From: Verrucomicrobiales bacterium
Lineage (GTDB): Bacteria > Verrucomicrobiota > Verrucomicrobiia > Limisphaerales > J093
Length of the DNA: 64,000 nucleotides
Assembly: GCA_015075445.1 (NCBI GenBank)
Contig: JABTUJ010000041.1
Span: forward strand, 1 to 64,000
Direction of reading: 5' to 3'
Program-made: the position numbers and the translations under genes
Notes under the pieces: generated by a model
The model's database searches: none
Told to the model about the DNA's origin: nothing
Seen by the model: the letters and a program-made list of their open reading frames with translations, nothing else
In this document: positions 32,134-41,121 of the stretch, one piece after another
Position numbering within the stretch: position 1 is the stretch's first letter
Layout of the letters: each line of letters opens with the position of its first letter

Positions 32134-32175
32134 CTCGCCCTTCGCCCTTCGCCCTTCGCCCTTCGCTCTTCGCCC
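32134..32175 (+). repeat. Heptamer tandem array, unit TTCGCCC
   Basis: Six contiguous 7-bp units (CTCGCCC, three TTCGCCC, TTCGCTC, TTCGCCC), starting 5 bp after the glpF stop. The unit is the same as in the array at 12950-12991, 19 kb away. Confidence 0.8.
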
Positions 32176-32287
32176 GCAACCCCGAAGCGCGCTTCGCTTG
32201 CGGAGCCGTTTTGCGCCTCCCCGCGGTCTGGCCGTGGGCGCGGCCGAGCTCACCGCCCGTCCCGGTGGGGACCGGAGCCGCCGACGT

Positions 32288-33298
32288 TCAGGCGCGCCGT
32301 CGCCGTCGCCAGCCGGCCACGACGAGCAGCGCGCTGGCGACCGGCAGCATGGCCGCGGGTTCCGGGATCACGATCCGCCAGATCTTGCCCCCCGCCGGCT
32401 GCGACAGGTAGAGGGCGTTATCCGGCCCGAACGTCAGCCGGTTGTGGCCGATAAAGTCCCCGCTCGCGAAGCCCTCGCCGATGACGGTGAGCGAGCTCCC
32501 GTCCAAGGCCAGCTCGTAGAGCTGGTCATCGCTGTGGCCCACGGCGAACAAGCGACCGGCCCTGTCGAACGCCAGCCCACTTGTGTAGCCGGGAGCGGCA
32601 GCGAGTTCGGCCAGCCAACGGCCGTCTTCCGCATACCGGGTGACGCCTCCCCCCGCCGAGCCGACGAAGATGTCACCCGAATTCGGGTGGACCGCGATCG
32701 CGTCCGGCCGGTACAGGGAAAACAGGGGCTGGGGCACGCCTCCCTCCCAACGGAAGACATGGCCGCCTGCGCCCGCCGCCTCGGAGGATCCCACCAACAG
32801 GCGACCTTGCCGGTCAAACGCGAGTGCCTGCACGTTTTCGAGCCCTGCTTCTGCCCCGGCCAGCCGGGTCATGGCGTTGTCCGGATGAATTGCCCAAAGC
32901 TCGTCCGCTGCCCCCACCAGGACGGAACCCGACCGACCGCTCGCCGTTCCGGCCGCATCAAACGCCACGGCATCGGGGTCTCTCAGCGGCGCAACCCCCA
33001 GGGGGCTGGACGTCCGGGTCCTCGCCTCGATCTTCCGCACAAACTGAGGGGCGAGGTTGTCGTCGTGACCGACGTAGAGGTTCCCGGCGGGGTCGAAGGC
33101 CAGCTTGGCGGGCTGCTCCAAGACCACGCAGGTCGTGAGCCGGGCCTCGGGAAGCAGCAGCCGCTGCGCTTCCAGCCGCGGGGTTCCTCCGCCGAGTGCC
33201 AGCAGGAGCAGCAGGGGGCTGAGGGCGACGGTTCCCTGGGCGGCGTGGCTTCGTACCGACCTGGGCTCTGCGGTCCGTGGGATGCGTTGTGCAGTCAT
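32288..33298 (-). CDS. PEP-CTERM sorting-domain protein with NHL-like repeats
   Basis: 336-residue exported protein. A long N-terminal signal region (hydrophobic core LSPLLLLLALGGG, about residues 27-39) is followed by six or so beta-propeller strand sets of NHL/SMP-30 type (KLAFDPAGNLYVGHD, ALAFDRQGRLLVGSS, GLAFDRAGRLFAVGH, RLTFGPDNALYLSQ). The C-terminus is a PEP-CTERM signal: VIPEPAAMLPVASALLVVAG followed by a run of arginines. PEP-CTERM proteins are processed by exosortase and exported in Gram-negative bacteria that make extracellular polysaccharide; no exosortase gene is in this window. Role of this member unknown. Confidence 0.8.
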   Translation of the reverse strand: MTAQRIPRTAEPRSVRSHAAQGTVALSPLLLLLALGGGTPRLEAQRLLLPEARLTTCVVLEQPAKLAFDPAGNLYVGHDDNLAPQFVRKIEARTRTSSPLGVAPLRDPDAVAFDAAGTASGRSGSVLVGAADELWAIHPDNAMTRLAGAEAGLENVQALAFDRQGRLLVGSSEAAGAGGHVFRWEGGVPQPLFSLYRPDAIAVHPNSGDIFVGSAGGGVTRYAEDGRWLAELAAAPGYTSGLAFDRAGRLFAVGHSDDQLYELALDGSSLTVIGEGFASGDFIGHNRLTFGPDNALYLSQPAGGKIWRIVIPEPAAMLPVASALLVVAGWRRRRRA

Positions 33299-33394
33299 AG
33301 GGAGTCCTCATTCTGTGGTGCTCCTCAGAATTTCACGGTTCTACTCCTCGCACACCATCGCCGCGGTGCAAAGCGACACTTTTTCCGTGTTGCC

Positions 33395-34545
33395 TCAGAG
33401 CAACTCCAGGGCCCGGCCCAACTCCGCCGGGGTGTTGTAGTAGTGCGGCGAGAGCCGGAGATAGGCGCGGCCGGCACGGTCCCGGCGCAGTGACGTCACT
33501 ACGCCGGCTTAGCTGAGCCGGTGATGCAGCGCGGACAGGTCCGTTCCGGGTCGGTGAAGGTGGTGATGCCGCCCGCGTTGGCCGGCGGGGCATCGGCGGC
33601 CAACACTTCATACCCGCGCTGCGCGAGTTCGCGCACTAGCCAGAGCCGCTTCTTCTGCAGATCCTCCGTGATCGCCGGGAGCCCGACTTCAGCAACGAGG
33701 TCGAGGGCAGCGCGCAGGCCCAGGAGACCCAGGAGATTGGCGCTGCCGGCCTCGTACCGGCGGGCGTCGTTGCGGAAGGTGAGATCCTCCTGGGCGACGA
33801 ATTCCGGACAGCGCAGATTGTGCCAGCCGTAGACCGAAGGAGCGATCCGGTCCTGCACCGCCTCGCGGACGTACAGGATCCCCGCCGCACACGGGCCGAG
33901 CAGCCACTTATGCGCGTCCGCCGCCAGGACGTCCACGTGCTCGACGGTCGTCGGGAAGGCCCCCAGCGTCTGAATGCCGTCCACGCAAAACAGGATCCCC
34001 TGCGAACGGAGGGCCTGGCCCAGCCGCGACAGCTCGAGGCGCCAGCCCGAGATGAAGTGGGCCGAAGCCAGCGCGACGAGCCGGGTGTTTTCATCCACCT
34101 GCCCGAGGACTTCAGCGGCACGCAACTCACCGAGGCGCCGGACGTTCAGGAAGCGGACCTCGACGCCGCGGTCGGCCAGCGTCATCCAGGGATACACGTT
34201 GCTCGGGTAATCATCGAAATAGATCACCGCGTTCGTGTTGCGCCGGAAATCGAGGCCGTTGGCGATGAAGCTGAGCGCCAGCGACGTCGGGCCCACCAAC
34301 GCGATCTCGCTCGGTTGGGCGCCCAGCAAGCGGGCGGCCGCGACGCGGGTCTCGACCAGGAAATCCCGCGCAACCGCCGTCTCCTGATCGTCGCGTGCAC
34401 CGGCTTCCGCGCCCTGGGCGACGGCCTCGGCCACGCGTCGGGGCAGGGGACAGACCCCGGCGTGGGCCAGGTAGATGCGCTGGCGGGTGACGGGGAACTC
34501 GTGGTTCCGCAGCGTTTCGTCGTTCTGGATTTCGGCGGGGGTCAC
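33395..34545 (-). pseudogene. Class V aminotransferase, C-terminus broken
   Basis: PLP enzyme of the isopenicillin-N-epimerase/cysteine-desulfurase-like branch. Most of the protein is intact from GTG 34545: AGVCPLPRRVAEAVAQG, the PLP-Lys region VLAADAHKWLLGPCAAG, and SVYGWHNL. Near base 33545 the reading frame is lost: the annotated frame runs on 17 residues (CPRCITGSAKPA) and stops at 33499, whereas a shifted frame continues DLSALHHRLS, a TAA stop, then AGVVTSLRRDRAGRAYLRLS and PHYYNTPAELGRALELL to 33395. One frameshift plus one nonsense codon thus separate the last 50 residues. A 348-residue truncated enzyme might still be made. It follows the dehydrogenase on the same strand. Confidence 0.7.
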
Positions 34546-34567
34546 GGTTGGTGGGCGGTGGGCAGGT

Positions 34568-35521
34568 TCAGTTGACGACGTTTTGCGGGCGGCCGGCGAG
34601 GAACGCGCGGACATTGTCGACGGCCTGCGCGAGGAGGCGTTCGCGAGCGGCGCGGGTTGCCCAGCCCAGGTGCGGGGTGATGAGGCAGTTGCGGGCGGTG
34701 AGCAACGGGTTGGTGGCTGGGGGCGGTTCGACGCTCAACACGTCCAGGCCGGCGCCGGCCAGTCGCCCTTCGTTCAGCGCTGCCGCGAGCGCGGTCTCGT
34801 CCACGAGCGGGCCACGCCCGGTGTTGAGCAGGAAGGCCGCGGGTTTCATCCAGGCCAGACGTTCGGTGTTGACCAGGTGCCGCGTCGCGTCCGTCAGAGG
34901 ACAGTGCAGGGAGACGACATCGCTGGTGCGAAAGAGGGTCTCGAGGTCCACGAACTCGATCCCCGCCGGCGAGGGAACCGGCGGCGTCCGCGTATGGACG
35001 AGCACGGGGCAACCGAACGCGGAAGCCACGCGGGCGACTCCACGGCCCACGTGACCAAAGCCGACACAACCGAAGGTGCGGCCGGCCAGCTCGAGCAGGG
35101 GCGTCTCCCAGTAGCAGAAGTCCGGGCTTCGGCTCCAGCGTCCCGCGCGCACGCCCTCGGCGTGGAGGCCGACGTGGTGGGTCAGTTCGAGGAGGAGCGC
35201 AAAGGTGAGTTGGACGACCGACGGGGTGCTGTAGCCGGGGACGTTGGTGACGGGGATGCCGCGGGCGCGGGCGGCGGCCAGGTCCACGACGTTGGTGCCG
35301 GTGGCGAGCACCCCGATGTAGCGCAGGTCAGGCAGCGCGGCGAGGCTGGCGGCGTCAAGGACGGTCTTGTTGGTGAGGACGACGGCGGCGTCGCGGGCGC
35401 GGGCGACGGTGTCGGCCGGGGCGGTGCGCTCGTAGACCCGGCATGCGCCGAGGGCTTCGAGGGGGGCCCAGCTCAAGTCGCCCGGGTTCAGGGTATGGCC
35501 ATCGAGGACAGCGATCTTCAT
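34568..35521 (-). CDS. D-2-hydroxyacid dehydrogenase
   Basis: 317-residue NAD(P)-dependent oxidoreductase of the glycerate/phosphoglycerate dehydrogenase superfamily. The nucleotide fold has CVGFGHVGRGVARVASAFG (GxGxxG, about residues 148-166), the substrate-binding and catalytic Arg lies in LLNTGRGPLVDETALAAAL (about 231-249), the Glu follows in LDVLSVEPPP, and the catalytic His is in LITPHLGWAT (about 280). It probably interconverts hydroxypyruvate and D-glycerate or a similar pair. ATG 35521 is clear. It is first of a two-gene reverse-strand unit with the broken aminotransferase, 22 bp apart, and together these could once have served serine/glyoxylate-type metabolism. Confidence 0.85.
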   Translation of the reverse strand: MKIAVLDGHTLNPGDLSWAPLEALGACRVYERTAPADTVARARDAAVVLTNKTVLDAASLAALPDLRYIGVLATGTNVVDLAAARARGIPVTNVPGYSTPSVVQLTFALLLELTHHVGLHAEGVRAGRWSRSPDFCYWETPLLELAGRTFGCVGFGHVGRGVARVASAFGCPVLVHTRTPPVPSPAGIEFVDLETLFRTSDVVSLHCPLTDATRHLVNTERLAWMKPAAFLLNTGRGPLVDETALAAALNEGRLAGAGLDVLSVEPPPATNPLLTARNCLITPHLGWATRAARERLLAQAVDNVRAFLAGRPQNVVN

Positions 35522-35583
35522 CGCAGTTGCGGGCCGAGCCTCGCGGTTGAGTGGTGGTTGTCAATCCAGGAGCCCTTCGGCAC

Positions 35584-35710
35584 GTCGGCTCCCACAGACT
35601 GCCTCCTGACGTCGGCTCCTACGGACTGCCTCCTGACGTCGGCTCCTACGGACTGCCTCCTGACGTCGGCTCCTACAGACTGCCTCCTGACGTCGGCTCC
35701 TACGGATTGG
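35584..35710 (+). repeat. 27-bp tandem array (family D), upstream of GH172 gene
   Basis: Four full 27-bp units (35584, 35611, 35638, 35665) and part of a fifth, each containing GTCGGCTCCTAC and GCCTCCTGAC. Units are contiguous with no spacers, so this is not a CRISPR array. Related units occur on the other side of the next gene. Confidence 0.85.
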
Positions 35711-35770
35711 CATGGTCTTGTGGGTGTCGCTTGGCGTTGCCTGCCGGCCGCGAGCCAGTAAGGTGCGCCC

Positions 35771-37807
35771 GTGCATAGGCCTCGTATGGCAGGAAAGCAG
35801 CAAGGGTCGCGCGGGTGTGTATCCCGGTTCCTGGCGCTGGCCCGGCAAGGGGGATGGTGGGCCGGTCTCGGGCTGGTGACCGCGCGGCTGGTCGGCGGTG
35901 ACGCCCCGTTGCTGGGCTGGGAGACGTTGACCCGGCCGGATCGACTGGCGGAGTTCAAGCCCGCGCTCGAAGTGGGGTGTGTGTCGAGCTACGACCGCAC
36001 CGGGGGCAACGACGACGGGTTCTCAGGCAAGTACTCGTTCGTGCGTCGCGAGGGGGACGGTTTGGTGCTGGCGGATCTCCCGGGGCCCGGGGTGATTTAC
36101 CGGGTGTGGACGCCGACCCCGACCGACGACTGGATGGAGTTCTACTTCGATGGCGAGGCGGCGCCCCGGATCCGGGTGCGGTTTCGCGATTTGTTCCTCG
36201 GGGCGACCGCGCCGTTCTTCAAGCCGCTCGTGGGCTACGGCGTTGGCGGGTTCTTCAGTTACGTGCCGCTGCCGTACGCGCAGTCGTGCAAGGTCGTGGT
36301 GCGGGCCGACCGGGTGCAGTTCTACCAGATCAACTACGCCCGCTGCGCCCCGGAGGTCGGCCTCCGGAGTTATCAGGTCGAGACCGACGCCTCGGTAGCG
36401 GCGGCCGCAGAGCGGGCGGGCGAATTGTTCCGCGCGGCGGGACAGGACCTGACGCGCTGGATCGCGCCGCCGGGGAGTCGGGTCGAGGTCGCGCGTCAAC
36501 GGGTGCGGGTGACCCGCGGAGAGACGGCGGTGCTGTTCGCGCGGGAAACGCCGGGGCGCATCGTGGGGTTGCGGCTCAGTCCGGTGACGGTGTTGGAAGG
36601 CAAGGCGCGGGACCTGGTGTTGCGGATCACGTTCGATGGCGACGCCCCGTCGGTGCTTTGCCCGGTTGGGGATTTCTTTGGCGGCGCGTGGGGCGAACCG
36701 GCGATGCGTGGGTTGTTCGTCGGGACGAATGCGCGCGAGGCTTACTGTTACTACCCGATGCCGTTTGACCGGTCGGCGAAGGTGGAGCTGGTGTCGGAAC
36801 GGGCGGGCGGGCCGGCGGTCGAAGTCGAGGTTGAGGCGGCGTACACGGACGTGCCGCGGCGGGCGAACGAGGGGCGGTTTGGGACGGTGTGGCGGCGCGA
36901 GAACCCGACGCGGGTGGGGGTGCCGTTTACGTTCCTCGAGGCGCAGGGGCGCGGGCACCTGGTGGGGTTCGTGCTCCAGTCGCAGGGCTTCGAGTCGGGT
37001 AAGACCCTGTTCTTCGAGGGGGACGATGTGACGCGGCTGGACGGGCGGTTGGCGGTGCATGGCACAGGTTCGGAAGACTTCTTCAACGGCGGCTGGTACG
37101 ACGTGCCGGATCGTTGGGAAAAGCGGCTGAGCTTCCCGCTGAGCGGTTGTCTCGGCTACCAGAAGCATTTGGGCCGGACGGGCGGGTACCGGCTGCTCCT
37201 GGGGGATGCCTACAGCTTCCGCGAGAGCGTGCTCCAGACCATCGAGCATGGCGGAACGGGCAACGACATCCCGACCGATTACGCCGGGGTGACGTACTTC
37301 TACGAGGAAGCCCCCGGGGCAGCCTCGTTGCCCCCCGTGGCCGAGCGGGCCGTGGTGGACCTGGACGAAGTCATCTTCCCGGCGTGGTGGCAGATTCCCA
37401 TCCGCGCGTTCCCGTTCGAGGGCACCACGCTGACGCGCAAGCCGACCCGGTTGGGGAGCGACGAAGTGCGATTCCTTTCGGTGCGAGGCGGGGCGCCGGA
37501 CTGGGTGGGACCCCCGTACCTCTACGTCACCTGCCATGTGCCGGTAGCGGGGCGCTATGCGATCGTGATCGAAGCCTTGCGGGGGCCGGAACAGGGTCGG
37601 GTGCAGTTGTTCCAGGACGAGGTACCGGCGGGTGAAGCGGTGGACCTGTACGCGGAAACCCCGACCCGAAGCGGCCGGATCCCGCTTGGCACCGTGGCGC
37701 TGGAGGCTGGCGACAATCCCGTCATGCTGAAGCTCGTGGGGAAACACGAGCGGTCTGGCGGGCACGGCCTGGATCTGATCCAGCTCATCTGCCGGCGGAC
37801 GGAATAG
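35771..37807 (+). CDS. DUF2961 / GH172-family protein, exported
   Basis: 678-residue protein of DUF2961, now glycoside hydrolase family 172, whose characterised members act on alpha-D-fructofuranose or alpha-D-arabinofuranose linkages. Family marks are SYDRTGGNDDGFSGKYSFVR (about residues 75-94), GPGVIYRVWTPTPTDDWMEF, the Gly/Phe-rich SYVPLPYAQSC, YCYYPMPFDRSAKVEL and GTGSEDFFNGGWYDVP, with the acidic residues used in catalysis. A hydrophobic N-terminal segment (about 27-44) suggests export. A C-terminal beta-sandwich of about 140 residues follows. GTG 35771 or ATG 35786 may be the start. The gene is bracketed by family D repeats. Confidence 0.85.
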   Translation: MHRPRMAGKQQGSRGCVSRFLALARQGGWWAGLGLVTARLVGGDAPLLGWETLTRPDRLAEFKPALEVGCVSSYDRTGGNDDGFSGKYSFVRREGDGLVLADLPGPGVIYRVWTPTPTDDWMEFYFDGEAAPRIRVRFRDLFLGATAPFFKPLVGYGVGGFFSYVPLPYAQSCKVVVRADRVQFYQINYARCAPEVGLRSYQVETDASVAAAAERAGELFRAAGQDLTRWIAPPGSRVEVARQRVRVTRGETAVLFARETPGRIVGLRLSPVTVLEGKARDLVLRITFDGDAPSVLCPVGDFFGGAWGEPAMRGLFVGTNAREAYCYYPMPFDRSAKVELVSERAGGPAVEVEVEAAYTDVPRRANEGRFGTVWRRENPTRVGVPFTFLEAQGRGHLVGFVLQSQGFESGKTLFFEGDDVTRLDGRLAVHGTGSEDFFNGGWYDVPDRWEKRLSFPLSGCLGYQKHLGRTGGYRLLLGDAYSFRESVLQTIEHGGTGNDIPTDYAGVTYFYEEAPGAASLPPVAERAVVDLDEVIFPAWWQIPIRAFPFEGTTLTRKPTRLGSDEVRFLSVRGGAPDWVGPPYLYVTCHVPVAGRYAIVIEALRGPEQGRVQLFQDEVPAGEAVDLYAETPTRSGRIPLGTVALEAGDNPVMLKLVGKHERSGGHGLDLIQLICRRTE

Positions 37808-37828
37808 CCGGGCGCTCCGATGTTCACC

Positions 37829-37926
37829 GTAGGCGCCGACGTCAGGAGGCGAGGTCGCGTCGCCCCCGCCACGCAACGCCTCCTGACGTCGGCGCCTACA
37901 GACCGCCTCCTGACGTGGGCGCCTAC
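37829..37926. repeat. Family D repeats downstream of GH172 gene
   Basis: Three copies of a 22-bp core (GCCTCCTGACGTCGGCGCC and relatives): one inverted at 37829-37850, two direct at 37878-37899 and 37905-37926, the direct pair spaced 27 bp like the upstream array. The first two form a long inverted repeat able to fold as a hairpin after the gene. Confidence 0.85.
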
Positions 37927-38027
37927 GGTCGGTCGCGGCCCCGGCCGATCGGCCAGGAAGTGGTTGAAAGCCGGGGCGGCCCGCGGAATGCTCTCGCCAA
38001 CCGCGGGCCTTCCCGCGGGTTCGCATC

Positions 38028-39395
38028 ATGTCCGACAACCGACTCCGGGACCATCCGACACCGGCTCATCCCTTGGTGTGCCTGGCGGGTGCTGCCATCG
38101 CCAGGTGCGCCGGCCGTCCCCGCCAGGCCTGGCTTGCCGCTGCGGTGCTTCTGCTCCTGATGCTGTCCGGCGCGGGTTGTTCCGGCCCGCGACTGATGCC
38201 GACGCCCAATGTGTATCGCGGGAGGGCGGAGGACCCGTTTGCGTCCGTGCCCGCGGTCTTTCAGACCAACGTGGTGGACCTGCTCTATGTCACCGACCGT
38301 CGGCTCGAGCGGGCGGTGGATGCGCGGCCAGCCTACACCCACGGCCGGTCGCCGCAGTTGGCCTATGGCACGGGGCAGGTGCGGTTCGGGGGTGAGGTGA
38401 CTTGGGAACGCCTGGTGGCGGAGAGCCGGAGCACCTCTCGCACCACGCGGTTGCCGATCCGGGTGGTATGGGTGCAGGAACTCGGGCAGTTCCCTCCTCT
38501 GCCGCCCGCGCCGGAGCCGACGCCCCTCGGACTGCGACCGACCCCCGGGAGCCTTGAGCGGAGTCAACGGGCGGTCAGCGGGTTCCAGCGCGAGGTTGAA
38601 CGGCGGCTGGCGTTGACGCCGCGCAAGGAGGCGTTTGTTTACGTGCACGGTTTCAACAACGATTTCGAGTGGGCGCTGGGGGTGGCGGCGCAGCTCTGGC
38701 ACTTCCTGCCCCGGGCCGGCGTGCCCATTGTCTATAGCTGGCCGGCGGGCCACGGCGGGATCCGCGGCTACACCTACGACCGCGAATCGAGCGAGATCAC
38801 CGTGTATCATCTCAAACAGATGCTGCGCGCCCTGGCCGCCTGCCCGAACCTCGAACGGGTCCACCTCATCGCGCACAGCCGGGGGACCGATGTCGCCTCG
38901 AGCGCCGTGCGGGAGTTGTTGATCGAGGCCCGGGGTTCAGGGGCGGGCCTGACGCGGGTGGCGAAGCTCGAGAACCTCGTGTTGATCGCCCCTGACCTGG
39001 ACCTGGAGGTCGCGGCGCAACGCATCGCTGCCGAGGGCGTGCCGCTGGCCGTGGGCCGGTTGACGGTGTACGTCCGCGAGAAGGACCGGGCCATCGGTCT
39101 GGCCAACTGGCTCTTCGAAGGCATCCGGCGCCTCGGCCAGGTGCGCGTGCAGGACTTCACCGAAGCCCAGCGTTACTACATGCGGCGCGCCCGTTCGGTG
39201 CAGTTCGTGGATGCCCGGGTGAAGGCGGATTTCCTTGGGCACGGCTACTTCCACAGCAACCCGGCCGTCAGCTCCGACCTGCTCCAGTTGCTGCGCGAGA
39301 ACTGTGACGCCGGCAGCGACTGCCGTCCGCTGGTCCGCGCTGAAGATCTGCTCTGGAAGATCAAGGACGACTACCTCGCGCCGCTTCCCCGCTGA
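38028..39395 (+). CDS. DUF900 alpha/beta-hydrolase lipoprotein
   Basis: 455-residue protein. A long N-terminus leads to a hydrophobic stretch ending LLLLMLSGAGCSG, a lipobox with Cys about residue 51, so a start nearer the lipobox may be used. The DUF900 hydrolase part shows DLLYVTDR (about 85), FVYVHGFNNDFEWAL (oxyanion region, about 205), VPIVYSWPAGHGG, the nucleophile elbow HLIAHSRGTDVA (about residue 285), and the late Asp/His in SVQFVDAR and FLGHGYF. Family members are esterase-like enzymes of unknown substrate, here probably tethered in the cell envelope. Confidence 0.8.
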   Translation: MSDNRLRDHPTPAHPLVCLAGAAIARCAGRPRQAWLAAAVLLLLMLSGAGCSGPRLMPTPNVYRGRAEDPFASVPAVFQTNVVDLLYVTDRRLERAVDARPAYTHGRSPQLAYGTGQVRFGGEVTWERLVAESRSTSRTTRLPIRVVWVQELGQFPPLPPAPEPTPLGLRPTPGSLERSQRAVSGFQREVERRLALTPRKEAFVYVHGFNNDFEWALGVAAQLWHFLPRAGVPIVYSWPAGHGGIRGYTYDRESSEITVYHLKQMLRALAACPNLERVHLIAHSRGTDVASSAVRELLIEARGSGAGLTRVAKLENLVLIAPDLDLEVAAQRIAAEGVPLAVGRLTVYVREKDRAIGLANWLFEGIRRLGQVRVQDFTEAQRYYMRRARSVQFVDARVKADFLGHGYFHSNPAVSSDLLQLLRENCDAGSDCRPLVRAEDLLWKIKDDYLAPLPR

Positions 39396-39541
39396 GGGGG
39401 GTGGACGTGCGGGCGGCGCGTTTCGGGTCCGGGTTCCGATTCTTCGACTTCTCCACCGGGCCGTGTTTCTGCGCTTGCCTGAATGGCGGGCTCGGCGAAC
39501 ACTTCCGCTCACATTCCTCCGCAAACGATTCAAAGCATGCC

Positions 39542-40876
39542 ATGAAAGCCGATGCGAAAACCACCCGCCGCGAGTTCCTCAAGACCTCCGCCACCGCCGT
39601 CTCCGCCGTACCACTCGCCGGCCTGAGCCTTAGCCGGTTCGCTCATGCCGCCGGCAGCGATGTCCTGCGGGTCGGGCTGATCGGCGCGGGCGGCCGCAAT
39701 ACCGGCGCCGGTGCCCAGGCGTTGAAGGCCGACCCGGGCACCCGGTTGGTGGCCATCTCGGACATCTTCGTCGACCGCGTGCGGAACGCCCGCGACTACA
39801 TCCGGAACGAGTTGACCCGGAGCGGTCGGGCGGACGCCGTCCAAGTGCCGGACGCGAACTGCTTCACCGGCTTTCATGCCTACAAGCAGGTCATCGAAGC
39901 CTCGGACGTGGTGTGCATCGCGAATGCGGCGAAGTTCCATCCGCTGCAAAGCCTGGCGGCCATCGAGGCAGGCCGGCATGTATTCGTCGAGAAACCGCAC
40001 GGCATCGATCCTTACGGCGTCAAGATGATGCAGCGGGCCTGTGACCTGGCGAAGGAGAAGAAGCTCGGCATCGTGTCCGGCCTCCACAGCCGCTACCACC
40101 CCGGCTACGCGGAGACCGTCCAGCGCGTGCAGGACGGCGCCATCGGCGACATCGTCACCATCGAGGAGAACTTCCTGCGCGCCCCGTACGGCGTCACCGA
40201 GCGGAAGCCCGGCCTCTCCGAGCTCCAATGGCAATGCAGCACTCAGTACCATTTCCGCTGGTTGTCCGGCGACGATGTGCCGCAGTCGCTGGTGCACAAC
40301 ATGGACCGGGCGAGCTGGGCCATGCGCAACGCCGTGCCGATCAAGTGCCACGGGCTGGGTGGACGTTCCTCGATGGTCGAGCCCATCTACGGCGACGTCT
40401 TCGACCACCATTCTGTCGTGTACGAGTTCCCGAACGGCGTCCGGGTCTATGCGTTCTGCCGCACTACCACCGGCTGTTACGACGAGGATTCGAGCCTGAT
40501 CTTCGGCACCAAGGGCCAGGCCAACGTGAAGGCCTGCCGCATCCAGGGCGAGACGCGCTGGCGCTGGCAGCCGGCCAGCAACGATCCCCATCAGGTCGAT
40601 CCCTACCAGATCGAACACGACCGCCTCTTCGCCGGGATCCGGTCGGGCCAGCCCGTCAACAACGGCGATTACCTGGCGCGCAGCACGATGATCACCGTCA
40701 TGGGCCAGATCTCGTGTTACACCGGCAAGGAAGTCGCCTGGGAGCAGATCAACGCCTCCGACTTCTGCTACGCCCCCAAACCCGAGGACTGCCACGACGG
40801 CATGGAGCCGCCCACCAAGCCGGGTCCCGACGGCAGCTACCCCGTCCCGGTGCCCGGCCGGACGCGGATGATCTGA
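39542..40876 (+). CDS. Gfo/Idh/MocA-family oxidoreductase, Tat-exported
   Basis: 444-residue dinucleotide-dependent oxidoreductase with a twin-arginine signal peptide: TRREFLKTSATAVSAVPLAG at residues 8-27 and a cleavage site after FAHAAG. The Rossmann fold starts VLRVGLIGAGGRNTGAGAQAL, and the EKP motif is in HVFVEKPHGIDPYG (about residue 155). The second domain has FRWLSGDDVPQSLVHNMDRA. Such Tat-exported members are abundant in Planctomycetes and Verrucomicrobia and act on sugars or sugar derivatives with NAD(P) carried along; the substrate is unknown. ATG 39542 immediately precedes the signal. It is followed convergently by a small reverse-strand gene. Confidence 0.9.
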   Translation: MKADAKTTRREFLKTSATAVSAVPLAGLSLSRFAHAAGSDVLRVGLIGAGGRNTGAGAQALKADPGTRLVAISDIFVDRVRNARDYIRNELTRSGRADAVQVPDANCFTGFHAYKQVIEASDVVCIANAAKFHPLQSLAAIEAGRHVFVEKPHGIDPYGVKMMQRACDLAKEKKLGIVSGLHSRYHPGYAETVQRVQDGAIGDIVTIEENFLRAPYGVTERKPGLSELQWQCSTQYHFRWLSGDDVPQSLVHNMDRASWAMRNAVPIKCHGLGGRSSMVEPIYGDVFDHHSVVYEFPNGVRVYAFCRTTTGCYDEDSSLIFGTKGQANVKACRIQGETRWRWQPASNDPHQVDPYQIEHDRLFAGIRSGQPVNNGDYLARSTMITVMGQISCYTGKEVAWEQINASDFCYAPKPEDCHDGMEPPTKPGPDGSYPVPVPGRTRMI

Positions 40877-40884
40877 GCGGTTTT

Positions 40885-41121
40885 TCAGGTCGTCGCGGTC
40901 GGGGGCGCGTGGGCTTTCTTCAGGGCGCCCTGAAGAATGTGCTGGTTGGTCCATGCGTTGGCTTCGTCAAAAGTGCCGAACCGAAAGACGCCTTTGGGAA
41001 AAGGCAGCCGCGGCATGATCGCGGCGGCGTTGCGCACCAGGCGGCTGTAATCGGCCGCCTGCACGGCACGACGCCCGACGACCTTGTCCGGTTGCTCGTC
41101 GAGGTTCACGAAGGCCTGCAT
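40885..41121 (-). CDS. Small hypothetical protein
   Basis: 78-residue protein from ATG 41121. The C-terminal segment RLPFPKGVFRFGTFDEANAW resembles the G-V-x-R-F-x-T-(F/L)-E-E-A-(N)-x-W pattern of short proteins that often sit beside nucleotidyltransferase-type toxins. No such partner is adjacent. No membrane segment. A longer in-frame upstream extension exists but has poor composition. It is convergent with the oxidoreductase, 8 bp away. Function unknown, and it may be a remnant. Confidence 0.45.
   Translation of the reverse strand: MQAFVNLDEQPDKVVGRRAVQAADYSRLVRNAAAIMPRLPFPKGVFRFGTFDEANAWTNQHILQGALKKAHAPPTATT

Noticed and set aside
35584..35710. CRISPR array
   Set aside because: The 27-bp units are contiguous with no spacers, and no cas gene is near.
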